Source of the DNA: JBGSYJ01 sp041748075
Lineage (GTDB): Bacteria; Acidobacteriota; Thermoanaerobaculia; Gp7-AA8
Assembly: GCA_041748075.1 (NCBI GenBank)
Contig: JBGTDX010000083.1
Location: forward strand, 21,947 to 85,946
Direction of reading: 5' to 3'
DNA length: 64,000 bases
Under the pieces are notes generated by a model. That model was not told where the DNA came from and did not search any database. It saw only the letters and a list, made by a program, of their open reading frames with translations. Shown piece by piece: positions 1 through 8,690 of this stretch. Position numbers and translations under genes: made by a program. Each line of letters starts with the position of its first letter. Within the stretch, counting starts at the first letter, position 1.

Positions 1-1127
1 GGGGACGAGGCATTCTCCCGCTCGGCGGCCTGACGGGAAAGATCGTCCGATGCTTCAACCGAAAGGAAGTACGTTTCCGATCCGTGGGCACCCTGGATGA
101 GCGAGGCGTTCAGGTGAATCGACAGAAAGAGATCCGCCTTGTACTGGTTCGCAATGGCCGTTCTGTCATCGAGCGATACCAGCTCGTCTCCTGTCCGCGT
201 AAGCACCACACGCGTGTTCAGTTTGCGCTCGAGCGACGCGGCGAGCTTGCGTGAAATGGTCAGCGTCGCATTCTTCTCCATCAGTCCGCCGGGACCGACG
301 GCTCCCACTTCCTTACCGCCATGACCGGGATCGATCACGATGGTCCGAATGCCGGGCGGATCGACCGCGGGTGCAGGAGTCACGAGACCAGGCAGCCTCG
401 GAGCCGATCCGGGACGAAGATCGAGCACGATGCGGAACGGTGATTCCAGTTTGTAGGCGTCGGCGGTCACTTCAGTCGCCTTCAAGGCGATGCGGACTGC
501 TCGTTCGGTATAAGAGATCCGCGACACCAGTGGATTTTCGACACTCTGCTCGGGCGCGCTGCTGCGGATCGGCGATGCGAGCCGGATGAGGAAAAAACCG
601 GGTTCACGCTCGATCGTGTACTCAGTGCTGCCGGAAAGTTGAATGACGATTTTGGTCATCCCCTGGAGGTCGACCACTGAGGTCTGTGCGGTCAGGACCG
701 CACGCACGGCCGGACGGAACTCGAGAACCCCGGATGCGGCGTTCCAGGAAGTCTGCATCCCCGAAGCGGCTGCGAGGAAACCCTGGAAGAACTGCCACGG
801 GACAAACACCCGGCCCTCGATGATGACGGGCGGCTCCGGCATCTCGACCATCTTGTCGCCGATGACCGCGAATCGGCTGTCGGATGCGAAGCTGATCTCC
901 ACTCCGTTCAAGCGCGCCCGATACCCTTCCGGATCGCTCGAGACCGTACCGCCGAGTATCGCCAGGACCTGGTCCACGGGAAACAGAGTCCGCTCGCCCT
1001 GCCTGACGATCTGGATCTGACGCTCGCCTGCGGAAGTGCGCACGCTAGCCTGCTGAGGGCCCTGCGCCCAGACCAGACCAGCCAGAGCAATTCCGAGTGC
1101 TGTGAGTAAGGGAATGATTTTCTTCAT
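1..1127 (-). CDS. N-acetylmuramoyl-L-alanine amidase (AMIN + Amidase_3), C-terminus outside window
   Basis: Reading the minus strand from the ATG at 1127 gives at least 375 codons that run off the window start. A signal peptide (MKKIIPLLTALG...) is followed by a copper-amine-oxidase-like/AMIN-type region and then an Amidase_3 start: IVIDPGHGGKEVGAVG, with the Zn-ligand His in DPGHGG, a Glu in GLMEKN and FLSIHLNAS with the second Zn His. It would cleave the amide bond between MurNAc and the stem peptide in the periplasm, in cell separation or wall recycling. The start has a good ribosome site (AGGAG just upstream). The final catalytic Glu region lies beyond the edge. The family assignment is secure; the particular AmiA/B/C role is not. 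Confidence 0.9.
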   Translation of the reverse strand, partial: MKKIIPLLTALGIALAGLVWAQGPQQASVRTSAGERQIQIVRQGERTLFPVDQVLAILGGTVSSDPEGYRARLNGVEISFASDSRFAVIGDKMVEMPEPPVIIEGRVFVPWQFFQGFLAAASGMQTSWNAASGVLEFRPAVRAVLTAQTSVVDLQGMTKIVIQLSGSTEYTIEREPGFFLIRLASPIRSSAPEQSVENPLVSRISYTERAVRIALKATEVTADAYKLESPFRIVLDLRPGSAPRLPGLVTPAPAVDPPGIRTIVIDPGHGGKEVGAVGPGGLMEKNATLTISRKLAASLERKLNTRVVLTRTGDELVSLDDRTAIANQYKADLFLSIHLNASLIQGAHGSETYFLSVEASDDLSRQAAERENASS

Positions 1128-1399
1128 CGCCGCTCCTGCCCCTCCCGCCCAAGGCTCGACCTCACAGCCACGTGTGCCGTGTGATCTCCGCTCGAGGACA
1201 CCATGGCATTATCACCGGAATGGGATTCAGCGGCAAATACGCAGCGCTCATTCGCTTCGATTCAAGTGAACCAGCTGTGTCATTCCGAGCGCAACGAAAC
1301 ACCTTTTTCGCCTGGACAATATTTTAGCCGGCCGATACGTTACCCTGCGCGATCCACTCATGGGCAGGACGCTCTGAGGTCTGCCACGGGAGTTGAGTA
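1128..1399. other. Intergenic region with a decayed repeat fragment
   Basis: This divergent spacer separates the amidase gene and the lipoprotein gene, so promoters for both should lie here. No convincing ORF was seen. Positions 1277-1298 (GTGTCATTCCGAGCGCAACGAA) look like a degraded half of the palindromic element found intact at 5071-5158; the second arm is absent. Confidence 0.45.
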
Positions 1400-1975
1400 A
1401 TGAGAATTGCACTGACAGCAGTCGTAACCACTCTGGCGTTCACAGTGATCAGTTGTGGACCGAGCGAGGGTCGCCCGGAAGTCAGCAAAACGCCCGCGAG
1501 TCTTCGAGGCTGGATCGGCGACATCGAGCTTCCGCCGAATGAGATGTACCGGCTCATGGAACAGACCACCGGGATCAATCAGCTGAAGCTCCAGATCCTG
1601 CAGGACACGAGCCTCTCCGTGGAGGGGCAGATCGCCACAGGCGGCCTTGAAGACAACGGAGCTTTCATCATTCTCGACGTGGCACCCGGAAACACTACGA
1701 TCATCTTCAGTGCGCCGGGACTTCCGGAGAACATGTTGATGCTCGAAGGCGTTCCGCCGAATGCGGACATCCTGCTGCCCGGGGTCGAGCTTACGCTGGC
1801 CGGACCAAAGATCGACGCAACACGCGTCGTCGTGCGCATTCCGGAGAAAAGGGGCGGACCCACTCCGATTCCACCGCCAGTCCGTGTGATGGGCCAGGAA
1901 GTTCCGGTCCGCGCCGTCGGCCTGGGAGAACTGATCGATCGCCGGGACTACCCGGCGCCGGTGAGGAAACAGTAA
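1400..1975 (+). CDS. Predicted lipoprotein of unknown function
   Basis: 191 codons. The N-terminus has a hydrophobic signal segment ending in a lipobox (VISC, Cys about residue 19), so the protein is probably lipid-anchored in the cell envelope. The mature part has a segment (roughly residues 70-120) resembling a carboxypeptidase-regulatory-like fold: a short beta-rich stretch with VEGQIATGG and VAPGNTTIIFS, then LLLPGVELTL-like strands. A Pro-rich C-terminal tail follows (PTPIPPPV). A GGGAG ribosome site sits 6-8 bases before the ATG. No named family was recognised. Convergent with the threonine dehydratase downstream. Confidence 0.65.
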   Translation: MRIALTAVVTTLAFTVISCGPSEGRPEVSKTPASLRGWIGDIELPPNEMYRLMEQTTGINQLKLQILQDTSLSVEGQIATGGLEDNGAFIILDVAPGNTTIIFSAPGLPENMLMLEGVPPNADILLPGVELTLAGPKIDATRVVVRIPEKRGGPTPIPPPVRVMGQEVPVRAVGLGELIDRRDYPAPVRKQ

Positions 1976-2036
1976 TTCTGCTCCGCGTTTGCGCGGCGAT
2001 GAGTCATCTTGGTTCCTATGGCTCAGGACGAACCTC

Positions 2037-3008
2037 TCACGTATCTTCGGCCACGAGCTCCGAAAACGTCGCCAGGTCGATGTTCCCTCCGGACACGACG
2101 GCCACGATGGGTCCTTCGCCAGCCTCGCCGCTCATCGCCGCCGCCACAGCGAGCGCTCCGGCTCCCTCGGCAATCACTCTGACGTTTTCTGCAATCAGCT
2201 TCATTGCCTTTCGTATGTCAGGAAGCGACACGACGATCGAACCGTCCACCTGCCCCTCGAGACGTTCCCACATCGCCGGAAACATGCTCTTGCCGCCGGC
2301 ACCGTCGACGAAGGACCGTTGCCATGCCTCGAAAATCTGCGGTGAGCCCTGCCTGAGGGACAACGCGAGAGGCGCGGCCGTCTCGGGTTCCGCTCCGAAG
2401 ATCCGCACTGCCGAGTTCTGCGGGCGGATCGCAGCAGCAATCCCTGCAATGAGGCCGCCGCCTCCGATCGAAGCGACGACGGCCCGGACCTCGGGAAGGT
2501 CCTCGAGGATCTCGAGCCCAACCGTTCCGTTTCCCGCGATGAAACCGTCGTCGTCGAACGGATGGATGAAGACACCTTCGACGTCGGCGAATCGACGTTC
2601 TTCCATCGCCCGCCAGCAAGCATCGAATGGCGCCTTCACGAGGCGTGCATCGAGCCGCCGCATCCGCTCGACTTTGGTTTCCGGTGCCGTGTCGATGACC
2701 ACGACGGTGCAGGACACTCCCGCAGCGCGCGCCGCGTAGGCGACCCCCTGTCCGGCGTTCCCTGCGCTGATCGTCCAGACGCCGCGGGCACGTTGTTCGT
2801 CAGTGAGAAGGGCGACCGCGTTGGCGGCTCCCCGCAGCTTGAATGCGTTGATCGGCTGCAGCGTCTCGAGCTTCAGATAAATCGAGGGCCCGCCACCCGA
2901 CGGGAAGAGGGGAACCAGGGGCGTACGAACGGCGACATTGCTGATGCGCTCTCGTGCCGCCAGAACCTCATCGAGCGTAATCTGCCTTCCCCGGATTTGC
3001 TGGTTCAT
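2037..3008 (-). CDS. Threonine/serine dehydratase, fold-type II PLP enzyme
   Basis: 323 aa. The PLP lysine is in INAFKLRGA (K57) and the phosphate-binding glycine loop is IGGGGLIAG, both typical of threonine ammonia-lyase and serine racemase relatives. The reaction would be L-threonine to 2-oxobutanoate plus ammonia, or serine to pyruvate. There is no C-terminal ACT regulatory domain, so it is the short catabolic or racemase-like type rather than full-length biosynthetic IlvA. The frame stays open upstream to 3149, but MNQQIRG at 3008 is chosen because family homology begins there and an earlier start would collide with the divergent gene. Only a weak ribosome site is visible. Confidence 0.85.
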   Translation of the reverse strand: MNQQIRGRQITLDEVLAARERISNVAVRTPLVPLFPSGGGPSIYLKLETLQPINAFKLRGAANAVALLTDEQRARGVWTISAGNAGQGVAYAARAAGVSCTVVVIDTAPETKVERMRRLDARLVKAPFDACWRAMEERRFADVEGVFIHPFDDDGFIAGNGTVGLEILEDLPEVRAVVASIGGGGLIAGIAAAIRPQNSAVRIFGAEPETAAPLALSLRQGSPQIFEAWQRSFVDGAGGKSMFPAMWERLEGQVDGSIVVSLPDIRKAMKLIAENVRVIAEGAGALAVAAAMSGEAGEGPIVAVVSGGNIDLATFSELVAEDT

Positions 3009-3068
3009 CTCGTGATGATAGCCGACACCCCATTGTTCACTCGCCCGTATGCATCGGCTCGATTCTCC

Positions 3069-3866
3069 ATGGCACGGCTCATGCTGGATTTTCAGTTCAT
3101 GACAGACATACTCGAATCCATCGAAACGAATCTCAACGCACGTCTTCATTCTTCTTCAGCTGACATCAACGTGGGAGGAACGGAACGTCTCGCGTCGGTG
3201 ATCGGCGGGAGCGCCGTCGCGCTTTATGGGCTCACACGGGGCTCGGTCGGAGGGGTTGCCGCCGCATTGCTTGGAGGGCTGCTCGTTTACCGGGGGACCA
3301 CGGGGCACTGCCCCGCATTCAGCGCGCTCGGCATCAGCTCGGCTGACGAGGAGACCAGCGAGAACACCAGCATTTCATACGGCCGTGGAATCGGCGTCGA
3401 AAAATCGATCATCATCCGCCGCGAACCGTCCGAGATCTACCGATTCTGGCGTAATCTCGACAATCTGCCGCGATTCATGGCACACCTCGAATCAGTCGTT
3501 GAAACGGATGAGAAGCGTTCGCATTGGGTGGCAACGGGACCCGCGGGGAAAACCGTCGAATGGGACGCGGAGATCATCAACGAGATACCTGATGAGCTGA
3601 TCGGCTGGCGCTCTCTCGAAGGCTCCGAGGTCGACAACGCGGGATCGGTTCAGTTCCGAACCGCGGCCGGCAATCGCGGAACTGAAGTGCGCGTATCCCT
3701 GCGCTATGACCCGCCCGGCGGCGCTCTGGGGGCGGTCGTGGCAAAACTTTTCGGAGAAGAGCCGGGCCAGCAGGTCGAGGGAGACCTCAGGCGGCTCAAA
3801 TCGTTGCTCGAAACCGGAGAGGTTCCCACGACCGAAGGGCAGCCGACCGGCCGCGCCGAGGCGTGA
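3069..3866 (+). CDS. DUF2892/YgaP-like membrane segment fused to SRPBCC domain
   Basis: About 265 aa. The N-terminal part has the NVGGTERLASVIGG motif and a glycine-rich membrane hairpin ending in YRGTTGHCP, typical of YgaP-like DUF2892 inner-membrane segments. The C-terminal half (from IIIRREPSEIYRFWRN) is a START/SRPBCC polyketide-cyclase-like domain, a lipid or hydrophobic-ligand pocket fold. Similar fusions are often called cyclase/dehydrase. ATG codons at 3069, 3081 and 3099 are all possible; the last (MTDILESIE) is equally plausible. Seven bases separate it from the alcohol dehydrogenase gene, so the two probably form an operon. Confidence 0.75.
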   Translation: MARLMLDFQFMTDILESIETNLNARLHSSSADINVGGTERLASVIGGSAVALYGLTRGSVGGVAAALLGGLLVYRGTTGHCPAFSALGISSADEETSENTSISYGRGIGVEKSIIIRREPSEIYRFWRNLDNLPRFMAHLESVVETDEKRSHWVATGPAGKTVEWDAEIINEIPDELIGWRSLEGSEVDNAGSVQFRTAAGNRGTEVRVSLRYDPPGGALGAVVAKLFGEEPGQQVEGDLRRLKSLLETGEVPTTEGQPTGRAEA

Positions 3867-3873
3867 GGGCGGA

Positions 3874-5043
3874 ATGAGGGCACTCTGCTGGTTCGGCAAA
3901 CATGATGTCAGGATTCAGGAAGTCAGCGATCCGACAATCCTCAATCCGCGCGACGCGATCGTCCGCGTGACTTCCACCGCAATCTGCGGCTCTGATCTTC
4001 ACCTCTACAACGGCTACATCCCCACCATGCGCGAAGGCGACATCCTGGGCCACGAGTTCATGGGTGAGGTCGTCGAGACAGGGCCTGCGGCCAATGGCTT
4101 GAAGACCGGTGACCGGGTCATCGTTCCCTTCTGCATCGGATGCGGCAACTGCTACTTCTGCGACAAACAGCTGTGGTCCCTCTGCGACAACTCGAATCCC
4201 AACGCGTGGCTTCCGGAGAAAATCTATGGCCACGCCCCATCGGGACTCTTCGGCTACTCACACCTTACCGGGGGTTACGCCGGAGGACAGGCGGAGTACG
4301 TTCGCGTGCCTTACTCGGATGTGAACTGCTTCAAGGTTCCTCAAACGCTTCGAGACGAGCAGCTGCTTTTCCTCACCGACATCTTTCCCACCGGATATAT
4401 GGCTGCCGAGAACTGCAACATCCAGAAGGACGATACGGTGGCCGTCTGGGGCTGCGGCCCCGTCGGACAATTCTCCATCAGAAGCGCGTGGATCCTGGGT
4501 GCCGGACGCGTGATCGCCATCGATCGATTCGAAGAGCGGTTGGATCTCGCGGCAAGTGACGACAGAACCGAGACCATCAACTACGAAGAGTCCGATGTCT
4601 TCGACACACTCAAACTGATGACGGGCTCGCGCGGCCCTGACGCCTGCATCGATGCAGTCGGGCTCGAATCGCACGGTACGAGTATCGACGCCATCTATGA
4701 CCAGGCCAAACAGGCTGTCCGCCTCGAGAGTGATCGCCCTCACGTTCTACGCCAGGTGATCCATGCCTGCCGTAAGGGCGGAACGGTGTCCATTCCCGGC
4801 GTCTACGGCGGGTTCATCGACAAGGTTCCATTCGGTGCCGCCTTTCAGAAGGGGCTCACTCTCAAAATGGGGCAGACTCACGTCCATAGGTACGTTCGTC
4901 CCCTGCTCGACCTGATCGAGCGAAGCGAGATCGACCCATCCTTCGTCATCAGTCACGAGCTCCCGCTTGAAGATGGGCCTTACGGCTACCAGATCTTCAA
5001 AGACAAAGAGGACGGCTGCACGAAGGTCGTGCTCAAGCCGTAG
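3874..5043 (+). CDS. Zinc-dependent alcohol dehydrogenase (MDR family)
   Basis: 389 aa. GroES-like N-terminal domain with catalytic-zinc ligands C38 and H60-E61, and the structural-zinc cluster C90, C93, C96 and C104. A Rossmann segment follows (VWGCGPVGQFSIRSAWILGAG in the middle). The insert around TSIDAIYDQAKQAVRL matches the subgroup close to glutathione-independent formaldehyde dehydrogenase, so aldehyde or alcohol oxidation with NAD is likely; the substrate is not determined. The start has a strong site (GAGGGCGGA directly before the ATG) and lies 7 bases after the SRPBCC gene stop. Confidence 0.88.
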   Translation: MRALCWFGKHDVRIQEVSDPTILNPRDAIVRVTSTAICGSDLHLYNGYIPTMREGDILGHEFMGEVVETGPAANGLKTGDRVIVPFCIGCGNCYFCDKQLWSLCDNSNPNAWLPEKIYGHAPSGLFGYSHLTGGYAGGQAEYVRVPYSDVNCFKVPQTLRDEQLLFLTDIFPTGYMAAENCNIQKDDTVAVWGCGPVGQFSIRSAWILGAGRVIAIDRFEERLDLAASDDRTETINYEESDVFDTLKLMTGSRGPDACIDAVGLESHGTSIDAIYDQAKQAVRLESDRPHVLRQVIHACRKGGTVSIPGVYGGFIDKVPFGAAFQKGLTLKMGQTHVHRYVRPLLDLIERSEIDPSFVISHELPLEDGPYGYQIFKDKEDGCTKVVLKP

Positions 5044-5070
5044 TTCGGTGGCGTCAACTCAGAGCCCTAC

Positions 5071-5158
5071 GTGTCATCCTGAGCGCAGCGAAGGATCCCC
5101 TCAGATCTTGCGATACAGCCGGTAGGCGGGGGATCCTTCGCTGCGCTCAGGATGACAC
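5071..5158. repeat. Palindromic dispersed element (30-bp perfect inverted repeat)
   Basis: The arms at 5071-5100 and 5129-5158 are perfect reverse complements (GTGTCATCCTGAGCGCAGCG at the outer end of the left arm). The 28-base loop is, in the opposite orientation, similar to the loop of the 54.1 kb copy. The sequence just before it (GGCGTCAACTC) looks like a decayed version of the outer arm of the 148-bp element at 48758. Confidence 0.9.
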
Positions 5159-5266
5159 TCGCTACTGCGCGGACTAAACCTCCTTTGCCGTGCGGCACAC
5201 GCAAAATGCATGATGAATGCGCGATCATCTTGAATCCCACACCCCTGGGGTTCACAATCTCCGCGC

Positions 5267-6949
5267 GTGGCTCTGACGATCATCGCGGTCGCCTTCGTTG
5301 CTCTCCTCTGGAGTGCGTACCACTTTTATGGTCGCTGGCTGGCAAACCAGTTCGCGCTCGACGACGCCCGGACCACGCCCGCCCATCTGCTCAACGACGG
5401 CGTGGATTTCATTCCGGCAAAACGTTTCTACCTTTTCGGCCAGCATTTCTCGGCCATCGCAGCGGCCGGCCCGATCGCAGGACCGATCATTGCCTGCCAG
5501 GCGTTCGGCTGGCTGCCATGTCTTCTCTGGGTCGCGCTCGGCGTCGTTCTCATCGGAGCAGTTCACGATCTGGCTGCACTGACGGCGTCGGTTCGTCACG
5601 GCGCCCGGTCGATTGCAGAAATCGTCCGTGAACACATGGGCAACGGCGCCGGAATGGCGATGATGGCGTTCATCTGGATCGCCCTGGTCTACGTCATCAT
5701 CGCGTTCGCCGACATCACGGCGGCCAGCTTCGCGGGAGGTATTGACGAGCTGGTAGGAGCGAGTTTGACATTCAACGCCGGAGGCGCGGTCGCCGCAGCC
5801 AGCATCATGTATCTGATGCTCGCGATCCTGATGGGCATCATCCAGCGCTTCCTCAAACCACCGCTGTGGCTCATGACAATCATCTTCGTTCCGGCGACGT
5901 TCGGGGTCGTCTGGTTCGGAACGAAGATCTCCACACTGCTTCTCATGGATGCGAAGACCTGGGCCGTGCTGATCCTCGCCTACTGCATCGTTGCGTCGGT
6001 CGTTCCGATGTGGGCGCTGCTGCAGCCCCGCGGATACCTCGGCGGGTTCGTGCTGTATATCGCCCTTGCGCTCGGCGTCATCGGCGTTTTCTTCGGTGGC
6101 TATGAAATCCGCCAGCCGGCGTTCCGGTCGTGGGATGTCGGAGGGATGACCGGAATGCTTTTCCCCTTCCTCTTCGTCACGATCGCCTGCGGCGCGTGCT
6201 CCGGATTTCACGGGCTCGTTTGCTCCGGAACGACATCGAAGCAGATCGACCGGGAGACACACATCCGCAGCGTTGGCTATGGTGCCATGCTCGCGGAAGG
6301 ATTCGTCGCACTGATCGCGCTCGTGACGGTGATGATCGTCGCCCAGGGCGATCTGGAGGGACTGAAGCCGGGAACCATCTATGGAAACGGAATCGGTGAG
6401 TTTCTGACGCTCATCATCGGAAAAGAGCATCTGAATTTCGCGATCACGTTCGGCGCGATGGCATTCTCCACGTTCGTGTTCGATACCCTCGACGTCTGCA
6501 CGCGTCTCGGACGCTACATCGTGCAGGAGTTGTTCAAATGGCAGACCTCAATGGGCGCTCTGGTCGGAACTCTTCTGACGATCGCGCTTCCCTTCTACTT
6601 CGTGCTCGCATCGGAAGAAGGAAGCTGGATCCGGTTCTGGACGCTTTTCGGCGCTTCGAATCAGCTTCTGGCGGCCCTGACTCTGCTCACGATCACCGTG
6701 TGGCTCTACAAATCGCGACAGCGAATCGGGTTCACGCTGCTTCCGATGACATTCGTTCTCGTCATCACGCTGTGGGCGCTGGTGAAGCTGACCACGGCAA
6801 ACCTGGCCATCTCGGAAGGTGTCGATCTGGCTCTCGTGAACGCAGTGGCTTCGGCTTCGCTCATCGTGCTGGCTCTGTACATCGTGATCCGCGCCCTGAT
6901 CACGATGCGCACGCCGGGAGTCAGGGAGCTGGCACCGGTCGAGGGGTGA
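5267..6949 (+). CDS. cstA: Carbon starvation protein CstA family transporter
   Basis: 560 aa multi-spanning membrane protein with the CstA hallmarks: FYGRWLANQF near the start, DFIPAKRFYLFGQHFSAIAAAGPIAGP, CGACSGFHGLVCSGTTSKQ in the middle and DTLDVCTRLGRYIVQEL late. Family members import pyruvate or peptides when carbon is scarce. The length is at the short end of the family. The start is a GTG and its ribosome site is weak. It sits alone between two repeat elements, so it is probably a single transcription unit. Confidence 0.92.
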   Translation: MALTIIAVAFVALLWSAYHFYGRWLANQFALDDARTTPAHLLNDGVDFIPAKRFYLFGQHFSAIAAAGPIAGPIIACQAFGWLPCLLWVALGVVLIGAVHDLAALTASVRHGARSIAEIVREHMGNGAGMAMMAFIWIALVYVIIAFADITAASFAGGIDELVGASLTFNAGGAVAAASIMYLMLAILMGIIQRFLKPPLWLMTIIFVPATFGVVWFGTKISTLLLMDAKTWAVLILAYCIVASVVPMWALLQPRGYLGGFVLYIALALGVIGVFFGGYEIRQPAFRSWDVGGMTGMLFPFLFVTIACGACSGFHGLVCSGTTSKQIDRETHIRSVGYGAMLAEGFVALIALVTVMIVAQGDLEGLKPGTIYGNGIGEFLTLIIGKEHLNFAITFGAMAFSTFVFDTLDVCTRLGRYIVQELFKWQTSMGALVGTLLTIALPFYFVLASEEGSWIRFWTLFGASNQLLAALTLLTITVWLYKSRQRIGFTLLPMTFVLVITLWALVKLTTANLAISEGVDLALVNAVASASLIVLALYIVIRALITMRTPGVRELAPVEG

Positions 6950-6956
6950 GATAGAC

Positions 6957-7056
6957 TAGTGACGAATGACGAATGACGAATGGAGACGACGGCGTCGCAC
7001 CCACGCGAAGGGTGGGTGTGCATTCGTCATTCGTCACTCGTCATTCGTCATTCGTT
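6957..7056. repeat. Period-7 tandem repeat arranged as inverted arms
   Basis: The left arm (6957-6982) is built of GACGAAT units and the right arm (7021-7055) of their reverse complement (TCGTCAT/TCGTCAC), each with period 7. The pair could form a cruciform or RNA hairpin between cstA and the peptidase gene. The same period-7 organisation recurs at 29071, 32315, 45346 and 61846. Confidence 0.85.
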
Positions 7057-7087
7057 GATCACTCGTACCAACGACGACAGGAGACTT

Positions 7088-8515
7088 ATGCGACCGACTC
7101 GAACTGTTCTCGCCGCGCTGTTGCTTACCATCACTTCGACGATTCTCGCCCAGGGCGGCTTCGACCAGCACTTCACGGGCGACACCATGCGCGTCGATTA
7201 CTTTCACACGGGCGGAATGGGCAAGGAGATCGTCAGCCTCGACAACATCGTCTCCGATGGCCCATGGCCCGGCAGCCGAACGCGGCTCATCGATCCCACC
7301 AATCTCGGGAAATACCTGTTCGTCGTCGTCGATCGCGAAACCAATCTGACGATCTACTCGCGGGGATTCGCTTCCGTCTTCGGAGAATGGGAGACTACGG
7401 CCGAGTCGAAAAAGGTTCATCGCACCTACCACGAATCTCTGCGCTTTCCCTGGCCGAAGAACCCCGTACAGGTCGTACTTCGAAAGCGGGGTGACGACGG
7501 AAGCTTCCGCGAAGTCTGGTCAACCCTCGTCGATCCGAACTCACGCTTCGTGAATCGGGGACGCGCAAAACCAGTGGGACGCATGACGACGATTCTCGAC
7601 AGTGGGCCTCCATCACAGAAGGTGGACCTGCTTCTCATCAGCGAAGGCTACACGGAGGCCGAACTGCCGAAATTCCGCGCGGATGCAAAACGTCTGCTCG
7701 ACAGACTCTTCGCGACGGAACCCTTCAAGAGCAGGAAGAGCGACTTCAATGTCCGTGCACTCGAGATCCCGGCTGAGGAGAGTGGCGTCAACCAGCCGCG
7801 GACCGGCGAGTTCCGCCGCACGGCGATCGGGACTCAATACAACATCTTCGACTCCGAACGGTACATCCTCACGCTCGACAACAAAGCCTTCCGCGATGCC
7901 GCTTCCGCCGCGCCTTACGAGTTCGTCGAGATTCTCGTCAACGAAGCCCAGTACGGAGGGGGAGGCATTTTCAACGATCAGGCGACCACGTCGGTCGACA
8001 GCGCCTACTCCGAATACGTCTTCGTTCACGAGTTTGCGCACCACTTCGCGGCTCTCGCCGACGAGTACTACACCTCGGACGTTGCTTACGAAACGGGCGG
8101 GACCGATCATCCGGAACCGTGGGAGCCAAACATCACGGCGCTACACGATCCTGCAAAGCTGAAGTGGCGCCACCTGGTCGAGCCGGGAACTCCCATCCCG
8201 ACGCCGTGGGACCAGGCGGCGTTCGACAAACACAGCTACGGCGTCCAGGGCGAGCGGCGCGAGATCCGACGGAAGGGTGAACCAGAGTCCGTGATGGATC
8301 GCCTCTTCCGCGAGCAGCAGGCCTGGGAGACGAAATTTCTAGCGTCGCAAAAGCATGCGGGCAAGGTCGGCGCGTTCGAAGGCGCGGGCTACGAGGCCAG
8401 GGGCCTGTATCGTCCGGAGATCGACTGCATCATGTTCACGAGGAACGACGTCGGATTCTGTGCGGTCTGCACCGAGGCCATCGAGCGGATCATCGACCTC
8501 TACACGAAGCCTTAG
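7088..8515 (+). CDS. Secreted M64-family (IgA peptidase-like) metallopeptidase
   Basis: 475 aa. Signal peptide (MRPTRTVLAALLLTITSTILAQ), then an N-terminal beta-rich domain (about residues 25-165) as in M64 peptidases, then the catalytic domain. The Zn site is HEFAHHFAALADEY with H314, E315 and H318, the extended M64 signature including the ADEY tail. KVDLLLISEGYT marks the start of the catalytic fold. It is exported to the periplasm or outside; the substrate is unknown. Strong ribosome site (AGGAG) 6 bases before the ATG, which decides this start over upstream in-frame Met codons lying inside the repeat. Confidence 0.88.
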   Translation: MRPTRTVLAALLLTITSTILAQGGFDQHFTGDTMRVDYFHTGGMGKEIVSLDNIVSDGPWPGSRTRLIDPTNLGKYLFVVVDRETNLTIYSRGFASVFGEWETTAESKKVHRTYHESLRFPWPKNPVQVVLRKRGDDGSFREVWSTLVDPNSRFVNRGRAKPVGRMTTILDSGPPSQKVDLLLISEGYTEAELPKFRADAKRLLDRLFATEPFKSRKSDFNVRALEIPAEESGVNQPRTGEFRRTAIGTQYNIFDSERYILTLDNKAFRDAASAAPYEFVEILVNEAQYGGGGIFNDQATTSVDSAYSEYVFVHEFAHHFAALADEYYTSDVAYETGGTDHPEPWEPNITALHDPAKLKWRHLVEPGTPIPTPWDQAAFDKHSYGVQGERREIRRKGEPESVMDRLFREQQAWETKFLASQKHAGKVGAFEGAGYEARGLYRPEIDCIMFTRNDVGFCAVCTEAIERIIDLYTKP

Positions 8516-8556
8516 AGATCTGAGAGCAACAATGTAAGGTCTGCGCGGATCCCATT

Positions 8557-8586
8557 CCCCTCTCCCCGTGTGAACGGGGAGAGGGG
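8557..8586. repeat. GC-rich hairpin, REP-like (CCCCTCTCCCCGT stem)
   Basis: The arms 8557-8569 and 8574-8586 are perfectly complementary with a GTGA loop. It lies between the peptidase stop and the convergent SDR gene. A sister copy lies at 8719-8746. It could act as a transcription stop, but no T-run follows, so it is classed as a repeat. Confidence 0.7.
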
Positions 8587-8690
8587 TCAGGGGTGAGGGG
8601 CCGCGCAGGCAATTCGAATGCAGCCGACTGGCATGCGTAGCTGCAAGCCCCCAACGCCCCTCTCCCGGCGCGCGACGATCTCGCAAGTCC

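Noticed and set aside
2562..3068. Upstream extension of the SRPBCC gene frame
   Set aside because: It would overlap the threonine dehydratase on the other strand and has no family similarity; open by codon bias.
5252..6430. 392-codon minus-strand frame over cstA
   Set aside because: Low-complexity, D/R/H-rich shadow of the cstA gene, without ribosome site or family motif.
6957..7056. Possible CRISPR-like array
   Set aside because: Units are 7 bases without spacers, so this is a tandem/inverted repeat, not CRISPR.
8557..8586. Intrinsic terminator for the M64 peptidase gene
   Set aside because: Good stem but no T-run, and a sister hairpin sits inside a coding sequence, so a repeat is the better explanation.
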